A DNA stretch of 64,000 nt from Dryococelus australis (Eukaryota; Arthropoda; Insecta; Phasmatodea; Phasmatidae), in NCBI GenBank assembly GCA_029891345.1, contig CM056997.1:214807212-214871211 (forward strand). Reading direction: 5' to 3'. This document shows positions 24,421-34,707 of the stretch, piece by piece (the first letter of the stretch is position 1; the number at the start of each line of letters is the position of its first letter). The position numbers and the translations under genes were made by a program. Under the pieces are notes generated by a model. The model was not told the DNA's origin, did no database searches, and was given only the letters and a program-made list of their open reading frames with translations.

Positions 24421-24549
24421 TCACCACTCGATGTTCGCCTCGACGACCCAGGAATTGAAGTGGGCAGGGAAACAACACAACTTGAAGTACGCCCTTCCGT
24501 TACATCGTTTCAGCATCTTCTTGAACCTTGAAGTTGGCGATGACCAATC
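24421..24549 (-). pseudogene. Chromodomain-like C-terminal tail of a Maverick-type integrase (fragment)
   Basis: A 43-codon minus-strand frame ends at 24421. Its middle, NGRAYFKLCCFPAHFNSWV, resembles the chromodomain-like end of Polinton/Ginger integrases, where a Y-x-K-x-x-x-(Y/F)-P-x-x-F-N-S-W core is usual. The catalytic part is absent: the preceding gene's stop lies directly upstream. AATAAA signals follow on the minus strand near 24370-24400. The match rests on a short core, so it is tentative. Confidence 0.42.
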
Positions 24550-24552
24550 AAC

Positions 24553-26517
24553 TTATCTTATGTAGTCCGCCTCCTTAAGTTCTCTGATGGCTGAAACTAT
24601 CTTGTTGGCGTGGGAGTAATTTCCAACACTTTGCGAAGTAAGCAGTGGCAGCAGCCTATCCACCAGTTCATTCAGGTTATCCCAGAATACGTATTCGATG
24701 TTTTTGCCATCGTCTGTCTTCTTTATAACTTCGCCACTTTTCAGTGCTAGGCCAATGAAGAGGTCTGCGAGAATGTAGGTTTTTACGTTATCTTCGTCCT
24801 TATAAACACCGGTCTCGGGATTGTTATTTTGGTAAAGCACATTGTTGTGGTCACGTGAAGAGGGCCGTATTATACGATTATGCACACCGCTGTATGAGCC
24901 CGGCAGTACACTTCAGAGCAGAGAGAAAATGTATTGGAATGTCGACGTAGCACAAACCCCCTCCACCGGCGTGGAAGGCGGCCGGTGAGCTTACCAGACA
25001 ACAAGGCAACGCCAGAGTTAGGCGGAGGCGCCAACAAGAGTGTTGGGTCTGGAGGAGCCCCACCACGGGCCTGTGACCAGAGGAGGTCGCTGCACCGGAT
25101 ATGTCGCCGTCGAGAGTCAAATAGCCAGGCACAGCCTCCGATATCACGTTCAGGTGGGAACTTTCCGACACATTAACTTTAGAAGGCGTGAGCTAAATAA
25201 CGATTTAAATATAAATATAATCATAATAATTAACATTATTTTGATAGAGCCCCATTACAATTAACATTGCTGTTGTTGATTAATTGTTATTGAAATAAAA
25301 GCTGAACTGAGTAGAAACCACTTTTTATATTAAAATCTCGCCTTCTATAATTGTTTAGTAGCTACACCCTCATCACAAAGGTTGGTGGCCTTATGTCAGC
25401 CAGGCATAGTGTAGTCGCCAGCCTTAGCGTTCAGTTTACCCAGTTATACTTCGACTCCGAAAACAGTAATAAGTGTTAGGGATGACTAGGCGCATGCAAT
25501 AACTGGCGGAGGTGCTGTTCACCATCCCCTCTTGTACGCCAGCGTAAGCAGCATTTAGTAAAGGTGTAGGACAACTGGTGGAGTCACCAGTCCTAATAAT
25601 GATAAGGTAGCAACACTGATCGCTTGCTAGGCCGACCACAACAACATGTATGAGTTCGAGCAAAGTCTTGTATTCCAGGAGGTCGGATTCTGTAAACTCC
25701 CTGGGTTCCTTGCGAAATAGAAGTTCGTATAGCCCGGGGGTTCCACATATCGTGTAATTGCCAACTCGTATGGTCCCACCTGGTAGAAACTCTATTTCAT
25801 CAGCACCGAGGAACCACTTATCATTATGCCTGTATACAGTGTACGTCGTATCATTATTACGAGATGTGTAGAATTGTAGGTACCGTCGAGCCAAAGTATT
25901 AGATTTCAGGCCTCTATTCCATACTTTCCTCTTGTGTGACAAATCCGCATCCGATCCATCGCTGGCAATGTTCGACATTCTACTGAATAGAAATTCTCAC
26001 TGTTGCCCTCTTTTGTAGGTTTAGTCACGAGTCTCCACAAAAATATTTTCGTTCTTGCTCAGGCATTCACTGCAAACATCCAATATGTCCCTGCTGTAAT
26101 TTTGAATATCTGTTTTCTTGGCGAGGTTAGAAATCGAGGTATCGAATGTATGTGTCATATATCCTTCCAGGCTTTTCAGAGTCTCTTCATTTTGCGCATA
26201 TGTTACATTCAATCTGTCGATAATTTGTCTTTGAACACCCATCATGTGCTCGTCCATGGCCACAATATCTCTGACAATCTCTGTTTTCACATGCTCCATC
26301 TTCGCCCCGAGCTCGGACATGTACTTTCGAGAGAATGTGTTTTGTTCAGCTAACATACTGCGCAGTTCCGTGATGATGTCATTACCAGTTTCGAGGACGA
26401 AATGTTTAGTAGCAGCATCCCTGGATCATTCGGCTTCGCCAACGTTTCGAATTATTTTTCTATCGGCATCACAAGTTCCATAATTTCCTGGTACGAGACA
26501 ACTTCCATCTTCGTCAT
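24553..26517 (-). pseudogene. Maverick-associated coiled-coil/DUF8207-type protein, split by a solo LTR
   Basis: A minus-strand gene starting at 26517 (MTKMEVV...). The N-terminal part runs through a helical, coiled-coil-prone segment (26356-26021). A domain with KWFLGADEIEF and CGTPGLYELLF follows (25800-25700). The C-terminal end has YVFWDNLNELVDRLLPLL and stops at 24553. This profile fits the family I know as DUF8207, common beside Maverick genes in insects; its biochemical function is unknown. Damage: an early TAA (near 26451), a frameshift near 26420, two in-frame stops between 26040 and 25990, and an 801-bp LTR inserted at 24843-25643. Without the LTR the two halves keep the same domain order as relatives. 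Confidence 0.75.
24843..25643 (+). mobile_element. Solo LTR inserted in the DUF8207-type gene
   Basis: 801 bp with perfect 10-bp inverted termini (TGTTGTGGTC ... GACCACAACA) and a perfect 4-bp target duplication ACAT on both sides (24839-24842 and 25644-25647). AATAAA occurs near 25293 on the plus strand. No internal retroelement genes remain, so it is a solo LTR left by recombination. The 4-bp duplication and termini fit Ty3/gypsy-like elements. The family is different from the TGTTAC LTRs elsewhere in the window. Confidence 0.88.
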
Positions 26518-26537
26518 TGTGAGAACACAGCTAGAGG

Positions 26538-27297
26538 CTACTTTGCCCGTATTTCGATATGCTGTAACTCATCTGGACGGCTGGCGACGAACTGATCAAA
26601 CTCACACCTGTACCTTCCATTATATAGGGGCCAGTAATTTACGATCGTCAAAAATCCGTATTTCTCTTTCCATCACAAGGCACAAATATAATTGAAATAG
26701 GATAGCGTTATGTCCGTATTGACGTTATCGTTGTAAAAATGGCGTAAATTAGTGTTGTTCAAGCGAAACAGCACCAACACATTAGCACTACAGCGAAGCA
26801 TCTGTTATGGTATGCGCGGATAAAGCTGGCCAAGGTACACACAGTGAACGTACGCATGTCGTCCCATGCTAAAATATTCTTGAATACAAGTTTGTTTCTC
26901 GCAGACAATGTCATCTCAGAAAAATGTCGAGTTTGACAGTGCTTCGCTCGGAGTTACGACATCTTCATTATCACTGCATTGGGAAACAATCCATACTTTC
27001 TACGGCCTCTAGAACTCGTACCAATCGGCGGTATTTCGGTTGCTGAAGAGATTTAGAATACAGGTAAACATTCTCATACCGATTACCATTCTCTTCGTCC
27101 AGCAGGCTCAGTAGGACGCACGTTTTCCTGCAATTTGATGGTCCAGCGATAATGCATCTCGCTGTATCTGGAAATAGGCTTCCATGTCGCGATTCGTAGG
27201 AGATAGCTTCATCTTCAGCATGAATGCGTGTGGGTAGAGTATCACGTTGCTTGACAATCTGTATACTGTTTTCGTCTGCTTGGTTTATGTCATACAT
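26538..27297 (-). pseudogene. Maverick-type packaging ATPase (A32/FtsK-like), broken
   Basis: The minus-strand N-terminal part holds a Walker A motif, IIAGPSNCRKTCVLLSL, in which the conserved Gly of G-K-T is Arg. YENVYLYSKSLQQPKYRRL follows, characteristic of Maverick ATPases. After a frameshift at about 26975 the homology goes on: Walker B region (STFF, stop, DDIVCEKQ), then YFSMGRHAYVHCVYLGQLYP, LRHFYNDNVNTDI and EKYGFLTIV. This family packages viral DNA into capsids. There are three in-frame stops after the frameshift. It ends 20 bp before the next minus-strand gene starts. Confidence 0.85.
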
Positions 27298-27498
27298 TGG
27301 GGGAGGAGGAAAAGGAGGAGGAGAAGAAGAAGGTCATACATACAAGCCTCTTGATATCACTAAGCACATTTTATAATGTCTCTTTAATTTATCACTCCTA
27401 GTAAACTGTCTCTGGCAAGATTCGCACTGAAATGTCGTATTGGAATATGCGATACGTCCGCACTGTTCCAAGTCTACAATGATACTGAAACGAAGATG

Positions 27499-27563
27499 TA
27501 TAAAAGGGTTGTATTTATACTTTTCTCGCTCAGTTCACTGCGATGTCTCGAAGAGGTAAGACC
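27499..27563 (+). promoter_or_regulatory. Core promoter of the PLA2-domain gene (TATA, Inr, DPE)
   Basis: TATAAAAG at 27499-27506, an arthropod initiator TCAGTT at 27530-27535 (predicted start A at 27532), and AGACC at 27559-27563, which fits the downstream promoter element RGWYV at exactly +28 to +32. The ATG at 27543 would be only 11 bases from the start site. Confidence 0.6.
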
Positions 27564-27834
27564 GTAGTTGGAACGAAGGTCGTCGATATGCTGATCAACA
27601 ATGTACCATTTGAGCTGCACATTCCTGGATACAGGTTCTGTGGGCCAGGAATCAAGCTAGCTAAAAGGCTGTCACGAGATGGGCATATATAACCTGGACG
27701 AGGCGTGCAAGCAACACTACATCGCCTATTCCCAGCACAAGGATCTGCAAGCCATACACAGGGCAGACAAGATACTTGCACAGAAGGCGGATGCAAAAAG
27801 GAAATCATCAGATGTCAGGCTCAAAGAAAAATAG
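27543..27834 (+). pseudogene. Phospholipase A2-domain capsid-type protein of the Maverick element
   Basis: A plus-strand gene of about 97 codons with one frameshift near 27690. The first part carries the calcium-binding loop YRFCGPG near 27631. The second part has the catalytic helix NLDEACKQHYIAYSQHKDL, where the usual His-Asp pair is His-Tyr. Small PLA2 domains of this type occur in parvovirus capsid proteins and in arthropod Maverick-like elements, where they are thought to help particles leave endosomes. Frameshift and catalytic substitution make this copy non-functional. The spacing to the next gene (42 bp) suggests one transcript or tightly packed genes. Confidence 0.78.
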
Positions 27835-27875
27835 CAGCGTGGCGTGTTTCGAACTTAATGAACACCTAAGTGTAG

Positions 27876-28135
27876 ATGGGCAAGGGTGATACGATCAAAA
27901 GAAAGGCACAAGTGAAAATAAAAGCAGTTACAATAGGAAGAAAAGCCTGCAAGACTCAGAAAATATCTACCGATGGATTTCTTCCATTGATTTTGCCTGC
28001 ACTCGGGGCCTCGGATGCCTAATCGGCGCCACGAATGGTATTATCCAAGCCGTCAACACAGCATCAAACGAACGGAAGCAGTTGTGCGAGGTACAAAGAC
28101 AGAATATAAAACATGGAATCTATCGCCATGGGTAA
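27876..28135 (+). pseudogene. Minor-capsid (pX-like) protein of the Maverick element
   Basis: Starts MGKGDTIKRKAQ, a basic N-terminus. A hydrophobic helix GFLPLILPALGAS near 27975 follows, then, after a frameshift at about 28013, a small-residue helix (GATNGIIQAVN) and a basic amphipathic tail ending at 28135. This order is seen in the adenovirus pX/pVI-like small proteins of Maverick elements, which line the inside of the capsid. One frameshift is the only damage seen. Confidence 0.65.
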
Positions 28136-28186
28136 AAAAAAAAAAACGGACAAGGACTCTATAGGAGGCGGAAGTGTGCAAAATCG

Positions 28187-28306
28187 ATGAAGCAGGAAGA
28201 AACAATAATGAAATATCTACCGGAACGAGCACTCACCAATGTGGATTTGGAACTGTTTGCACGCAAATTGAAAATACCTAATTTTAGAGTAGTGTTTATG
28301 AAGTAA
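28187..28306 (+). pseudogene. Adenain-like cysteine protease, N-terminal fragment
   Basis: A 40-codon plus-strand frame whose core ERALTNVDLELFARKLKI, followed by PNFRVVFMK, matches the start of the cysteine protease of arthropod Maverick-like elements (family pattern L-x-x-x-D-x-x-x-x-A-x-x-L-x-I-P-x-F-R-x-V-F-M). The frame stops at 28304-28306 and none of the catalytic motifs (an early Cys-Gly region, His-Trp, Gln-x-x-x-Cys) follow, so the element is truncated here. Confidence 0.62.
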
Positions 28307-29203
28307 TAAGCATAATCTCGAAATAGCTTTAAAAATAAGTGCAAATGCAGTATTTTACTTCGGAATTGCGGTGGCACAAATTGTGGAAACATTAATTTCC
28401 AAGAAGCCGCATTGCCGAGAGACCAGCCGTTACGCCACGCTTTTTAAAAAATTCTTCACACTTCTCCTCCCTTCCCCTCCCCCTTCCCATGAAAATATGG
28501 AGAAGAAATTTCTGTTTAAAAATAACAACGCTTTCCATTTTATGGAAATATTTCCACCCTCCGGAGGCATTTTTTTAATTGCGCCTCTTCAACTCGGGCG
28601 CGGCTGTTTGGGGCAAATGCACGGCCGATGGTGGGTGAAGGGAAAAAGAGAGAAGAGAGACAGAGGGAGAGGGAGAAATGAAGAGAAATGGCGCAGGAAT
28701 CCAGGTGATGATAAAAGCCGGAACAATGCTAGCGGCGACCAAATATCGCCGGTGGATAACGGGTTTTTTACGGTTGGGGGGGGGGGGGGGTGAAGAATTT
28801 CCGTAGCTTCAGGAAGACAGACACGCGCCACGATGCGAATTCGCGGTGGTCCATAAGCAATTTCCGCGCCCCTAACCCACCCCCGAATACCACCCCTCTG
28901 CCACATCAAATCTTCACAGTTCCATTGTTTCCGTCGCCAACTCGCACTGCCGAATGCACGGTGAAAGCCGTGTAGGTTAAGGAGGGGGGGAAGGAGGACG
29001 AATCAAAGTAAAGTATTTGCGACGTATACCTGTAGGGGGTTTTTCACGCGCGTGCGCGAAGGGGTGGAAACCGCTTGTCACCCCCTCGCGAGGATGACGT
29101 GGGCGATACACGCGCTCTAGCAGCGCTAGCTACCCGATCTCCGACAAAATTTATTTTTATTTCCGAAGGCGTATACAAATACGGGTATTTATAGTGAAAA
29201 ATA
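28307..29203. other. Noncoding, partly GC-rich DNA
   Basis: Contains a poly-G run (28777-28790), purine-rich 'gagagaagagagacagagggag' and CpG-rich stretches (29040-29130). Open frames on both strands overlap and show only low-complexity composition. No gene supported. Confidence 0.5.
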
Positions 29204-29673
29204 CGCGGGGCGAGACGGGAGAGTCCATTGCCGCTGCACGAGGAGTTGGGGTTGTTCAGTTCAGCAGTGATAGTGGCCGAATGTGGTTGGGCGAGACTTG
29301 CTCTGAGTGTGCATATTACATGTGGTAAAAACATTAATCGCGCAGCGCGGTATTTAAAAGCTCCGTCCTAAGAGAGCGACAGTAGAACCAGCATGTACGT
29401 TCTGGACCACTCGCACCCTTATCGACATCGGATATATGTGATTAACCTGGAAGGGGTTTCGGTCAGCGTTGGGAATTTCGCTGGTTCGTCCATATCATCA
29501 CCCTCTCCCAGGTTGAATAAATGGGCAGTCAATGTCGATAATGGCGATCCAGCAAAATTCCCTATGCTGACAAAGACCCCTTCCAGGTTAATCACATATA
29601 CCACTATCACTGCTAAAGTGAACAACCCGAACTCCTCGTGCAGCGGCAATGGACTCTCCCGTCTCGCCCCGCG
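29204..29673. repeat. Interrupted foldback (inverted-repeat) element
   Basis: Outer arms 29204-29276 and 29601-29673 are near-perfect inverted repeats of equal length (73 bp). Inner arms 29433-29492 and 29541-29600 are a second inverted pair (TATATGTGATTAACCTGG...) directly inside the right outer arm. On the left the outer and inner arms are separated by 156 bp (29277-29432) that have no partner. The simplest reading is a foldback/MITE element whose left arm received an insertion. Confidence 0.7.
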
Positions 29674-32600
29674 CACTATCTAGAGATGTGATCAGTTTGG
29701 TAGTATAGAGTGAGTAGTGTATCGCGGCTTCCCTCCCTCCAGCAGCAGGCGCTCTAAGCGTATATTTTAGCTACAGCGTTTTTAAAATGCCATGTTTAGC
29801 CATTCCGGAGTACTCTGAAATGGTATTTCTAATGTGTGTGACATCTTACACGCACTCAACAGTTCTCGTCTGGTGCGTGTGGTCTTCTCTTACAACAGCA
29901 CATTCGGCGCGCGTCTTAGGTGGCTGATCTCTTGGGTAAGCAACACACCGGATGCTGTGCACAGCTCCAGCAGAAAATGTTGTATTAAAAATTCGTCCAA
30001 TTTGTCTGAGTGAGGTCTGCTTGCGAATATAATTTAAGAAACATTACTCGTCTGTATATGTTTTTCAGTTCCTCCATTTCTCTCTAAAGCATGCTTTTGA
30101 CATTGTGAAAATATCTCAAACGGGTGTTTCCACATTCATTTCTAAGTATGAACATTCCGGTACAAAACATTATCAAGGGAATGGGACGTGCATCAAATGT
30201 TTATTTTTATTAATACGTCATAAAATTGTAGGGTTTCCGCCGAAAGTCTCATAAAGGCGTGTTATCAACGCCAAGACTGCATGCTTTGTGCGTAGAGGCG
30301 ATGCGAGAGTTGATGAGCATACCTCGGTCGCCCCTAGAGCTCCCGAGCTTCCAGGCCACACTCGTGTAAAATTCCTTCACCCAAGCGGCCAACTTAACAG
30401 CGATGGCGCACTTGGGTCGTGTGGCAGTGTCGCCGTTATCGCTTCCTCGATTTTCGCCGTCAAACGCGGGAAATAGTTGATGGTCGGCGGTCTGCCTAAC
30501 CAGCTGCCGCGAAGAACGGAGGGGTAAAAATTCATTACCCGCTTTTCGGACGTTTGACGTCAGATGCACGCCGGAACGATACAAGCCGTGGCGGAGGGAA
30601 ATATCTGCTCAACGCGACGTTACTTTTTTTTCGCGCTCATTTTGTTCCCGTAAAGGACTACTATTTCATAACTTTTTTTTTTTTTTTTTTTTTTTACTTT
30701 TAAGCGGAAATTGCTGAATTATTAAGGTTTCAGTTTTTCCACACTTCACTCCCCCGTTCTCCTCTCCCTTCCAGGAACTCGATGAATGTTGAGAAGCAGG
30801 AGCGAGCAGCGATGGAGGAAATTGGAATGTAGACACGTAATGCGAATTCCATCCGGCAGTCGAGACATATCCAGGCTACGATACGTAATATCGACTATCG
30901 TCCTCGTTTTGAAGGAAATCTTTCCGTAGCTTTCCAGGCGCACTACGCAGCCCGCATTCACCCCATTACCTTCAAGGTATATTTGGTTATGGTTTATACC
31001 GGCGATTTTAATTAAGTGTATGAGAAATAAAATACAATTTTGTTTACAAACAATGCATGCAAACAATATATTTCACAATGCTGTGTGACATTGCACCACG
31101 TTCGTGCCAGTGTAATTATTTCTTGCATAAGAAATATTCCTTTCTAGGACTTACCAAGCACCTATTTTCTCCCTGTTCTTATTCATATTAAGTATAAGTT
31201 AAGTATAATATATGTATAAAATATACGCAAAAGTTCAACGTACTCAAAATAAGGTACGTTTTTATAAAACGATACATGACGCATTTAGGAAACAATGAAG
31301 CCTGCCATATACGGGATAATTTTTCAAAGGTTTAATTAATAAAGGGCGAAGAAACAGAAAATATACTAGAGAGTGCGGTGCGAATCAATAGGACGGTGGG
31401 AAGTGGGTAAGCAGAGATCAATAGAAATGCGTCCGTATAACTTAGGATATAAGGAACACGATTGTAGTCTGTGGCGATTGCCAGTTAATGTGTATAGAGT
31501 GCAAAGTGTTAAAAGTTCTTCACAAGAATTGAAAAATGCTGTGGCCCACCCATGTTCCGACGAGCATTTACTGTTGACAAAATGGCCACGTGGCCGATTT
31601 TGCCTACAACATTGATGACGTGTTCTAGTAATGAGCGTTTGGTATTCTGCTAGCTTCGACGATAACAAAATAACAAATGTCGGTATCACCCTCATATTAG
31701 TTTCTCAGGTTTTGAGGTATTTAATAGGGATACAGCTAAGTTATGCAGAAGAACAATGTAAACCACACTCGAATTTCAGACAGTAAATTGCTGAAATAAC
31801 AAAATTAATACAATAATAACAATCAATTAATAATTAATACGAAATCATGATACGAATGAATTGGAGCACGGCAGCGGCTTCATGAAAGAAGTAGGAAGTG
31901 GTGTTGAGGTTATCGATGTGGTTATTAAAGCCCTGTTTGTTAGTATTCGTTGCTCAATTCCTAAGAATCGTTCTCAAAATTATTCCGTTTCCTTCTTCAT
32001 TTCAGTTACATTATTTTATTGAGAAGAAATTATTTTTTATAAAATTTTCCTTTGTGCACAGTAAAATTTTTTTGTTCTTGTTACGAAGTATTATTTCGAA
32101 AATATTTGACAAATATTTTCTTGTATCTCTTCAGCTGAATTATTGTACATTTAGAATCCGCTCCTTTAGAAAACATACTACATTTTGTTATGAATTTCAA
32201 TATTTAAACAAACCTTGAAGTCTAGGAGATAAATTATCTTCGTCATCACTTTTCCTCATTCCGCACTTAAATTTTTTTGGAAAATTACTCTAATTAATTT
32301 GAAGTATTACAAAAAAATATATCTGGCCACTAGTTCCATAGAACTCGTTGAACAAATAAGAAATAAAGATAGCGTGGAAGTGGCGGCTCTGTTATTCATC
32401 ACAATCAAATTTCAATTATTAATGTTGCTAAGTGGAGGATGAAGAAGTGGGATGGAAGAAGGGCGGGTGGGGTTTTGGTGAGTGGCAAGGCGTTGTTCAA
32501 AGGGCGAGTGCTTGGTTTCAGAATCCTAGCCAGGAAGTTACTGTTTCCTGTTACTCTGCGTGTGGTTTTCATTTTTTTTTTTTTTTTAATTAACGGTGGC

Positions 32601-33857
32601 TGCTCTTCATTAAACATTTCTGAGGCTAAGCATACTCTGAGATTTATTACACGAACGCCGAGGGTTATATATGCTGTTTTGTTTCGTGGATGTTATTATC
32701 GTCTGCATGCTTTGGCCGGCCGGTTTGCGTGTCTATCTATAACTACAGGCTGTTCACGGAGAATTGACCACTTTTGAAAGCCATGTCAACATTACGTGTT
32801 GTCCCACTATATGCACGTTCAATTAACACTGCCATGGGCCTGATCACTATTCGTGCGTCGGTCAAGTGAAACTGTGCAATTATTAGAAAAGTAAACGTTT
32901 GACCAATTCGCTGATTCTTAACACTTCGAGCATCAAAAGAAAGTCCAAAAACCAAAATGAATAACTTTGGAATTGTCAAATGTTTACCCAACACTTTTAA
33001 TTCAACGTTAAGGCACGGAATTACTTCCCCTCCGTCGTTAACAATTTTACTGGGCGCGCGCCAAACACTGTCCCCGTTAAATGACATGCAGTGCTCACAA
33101 CCGTGAGTCAATGGTACCATAAGGCACATGTACTGTCTGTAATAGCATGATTCATTTTTCAGCCTTTAAGTTTTCATTTATGAATCGCGATACGCTAATC
33201 TGGCGCAAATTTTTTGTTGAGGACTAAAAATCAAATAGGCACACGTATTTTTTTTTTTTTTTTTTTTGCTACTGGGTGCGTTCTGTAGGGTTTTGAGCTA
33301 ATCAGAAACGGTCAATTACGTGTTTTGTCGAATCATGCGTAACGAAGCAACAAGAATAGTGGGCACTCCACGTGGCAGAAGCCAATAAACAAATAACATT
33401 GATTAAAGTGTACGAAGAAAATGTGAAATCCCAGTTTTGAAACAAAGTAACGCGAATATTAGAGTTCGCTATTGATGTCAGTGGAAAGTCATGTATAGTA
33501 ATAATATTATAGTATAGGAAAGCGATACAATATAAGCAGGTAGTAAAACGTTAAGCATGAGAAATAGAAATATTTAAGTCTATGGGAGAAATACCATTGT
33601 TAAATGAGGAGACAAAAGTGGAGGTTGAACTGCTTTGGAAATCTCCATACATATTAGGATCCGCGAACAAAATATAAGAAAAGAACTGGGTTTGTTACTA
33701 ATTCCAGTTCCATAATTTATCATTATACTTTTGTTTCGACTAGCGTATTTCTCAAGTGCTTGCGAACTGGCAGCCAAAAAAAATAAATTGTCTGTGTTTG
33801 AGTATTCACCGAACTGTAGAATTTGACATGACAGGAAAAAAACACACAGTTACAAAT
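29674..33857. other. Noncoding DNA
   Basis: Apart from a repeat R1 copy (31090-31260) I see no supported gene in 4.2 kb. Open frames at 30249-30584, 31366-31695 and 32743-33129 (all minus) lack recognisable motifs and have overlapping partners or mixed composition. T-runs near 30670-30697 and 32574-32588. Confidence 0.5.
31090..31260 (-). repeat. Dispersed repeat family R1, copy 2
   Basis: Reversed relative to 1240-1480. Shares 'ttgcataagaaatattc', 'cttaccaagcacctattttctcc' and the AT-rich tail with the copies at 34490-34700 and 42100-42290. Confidence 0.6.
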
Positions 33858-34293
33858 CAACTACAGATGACTGAAAGATTTTCAGTGACGTTGTTGGTTT
33901 CAGTTCTGACATAACTACAGATGACTGAAAGATTTTCAGTGACGTTGTTGGTTTCAGTTCTGACGTAACTACAGATGACTGAAAGATTTTCAGTGATGTT
34001 GTTGGTTTCAGTTCTGACATAACTACAGATGACTGAAAGATTTTCAGTGACGTTGTTGGTTTCAGTTCTGACGTAACTACAGATGACTGAAAGATTTTCA
34101 GTGATGTTGTTGGTTTCAGTTCTGACATAACTACAGATGACTGAAAGATTTTCAGTGACGTTGTTGGTTTCAGTTCTGACGTAACTACAGATGACTGAAA
34201 GATTTTCAGTGATGTTGTTGGTTTCAGTTCTGACATAACTACAGATGACTGAAAGATTTTCAGTGACGTTGTTGGTTTTAGTTCTGACGTAAC
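33858..34293. repeat. 54-bp minisatellite, eight copies, alternating dimer
   Basis: Unit of 54 bp repeated eight times without gaps. Two variants alternate (gtgaTg...gacAta and gtgaCg...gacGta), making a 108-bp higher-order unit; the first copy mixes both. Each unit has a short hairpin CTGAAA-GAT-TTTCAG. Because 54 is a multiple of three, the minus strand stays open and spells an 18-residue repeat with core SELKPTTSLKIFQ (33850-34332), but nothing else suggests a protein. Confidence 0.9.
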
Positions 34294-34489
34294 TACAGAA
34301 TGTGACAACTTATATCTACGGGCAAGAAACAAATTGCATTTTCAGTTAAATCTAAGCTTGACATCGCGATGATTCGCATATAGTCCATTCACTGTTTCTT
34401 CCATCTTTTCTATAGCCTGGCCTGCCAAAGTTCCACTATCAGACTATTCCTTCGCCTCATGCAAACACAGCTTGACTAAATGTACAAAA

Positions 34490-34700
34490 TTTTGTCAGCG
34501 GGACAACGCAACACATTCGTACGCATTAAATTTAACAATATATTGCATGAGAACTATTTTTTTTACTAGATGCTACCAACACGCCTATTTCCTCTCTGTT
34601 TTTTAATTAAATTATATAATTTACAGGTACAATATAAGTAAAAGTTCTAATTAACCATAAATAATATGCTTTAATATTTACAGAAGTATTAAACGCTTGT
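34490..34700 (-). repeat. Dispersed repeat family R1, copy 3
   Basis: Shares 'acacattcgtacgcatt', 'tattgcatgagaactat' and 'acacgcctatttcctctctg' with copies at 31090 and 42100. It ends just ahead of the LTR at 34708. Confidence 0.55.
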
Positions 34701-34707
34701 TATATGT

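Larger units (their letters stand above)
24421..28306. mobile_element. Fragment of a Maverick/Polinton-like DNA element
   Basis: Six gene remnants typical of arthropod Maverick-like elements lie in 3.9 kb. Minus strand: integrase tail, DUF8207-type gene and packaging ATPase. Plus strand: PLA2-domain gene, minor-capsid-like gene and the start of an adenain-like protease. The two sets diverge from about 27300-27540. No DNA polymerase B, major capsid or terminal inverted repeats are visible, so both ends are lost. It is a dead, partial endogenous copy. Confidence 0.78.

Noticed and set aside
24553..24885. A free-standing 110-codon gene
   Set aside because: Its first 15 or so codons lie in the solo LTR (24843-25643). 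It is the 3' part of the interrupted DUF8207-type gene, not a separate gene.
32743..33129. 128-codon minus-strand gene
   Set aside because: Uninterrupted but with no recognisable domain, no neighbouring exon signals and no promoter; not enough to call.
33850..34332. 160-codon minus-strand protein with an 18-residue repeat
   Set aside because: The frame is open only because the 54-bp repeat is a multiple of three without stops. Nothing outside the repeat looks coding.
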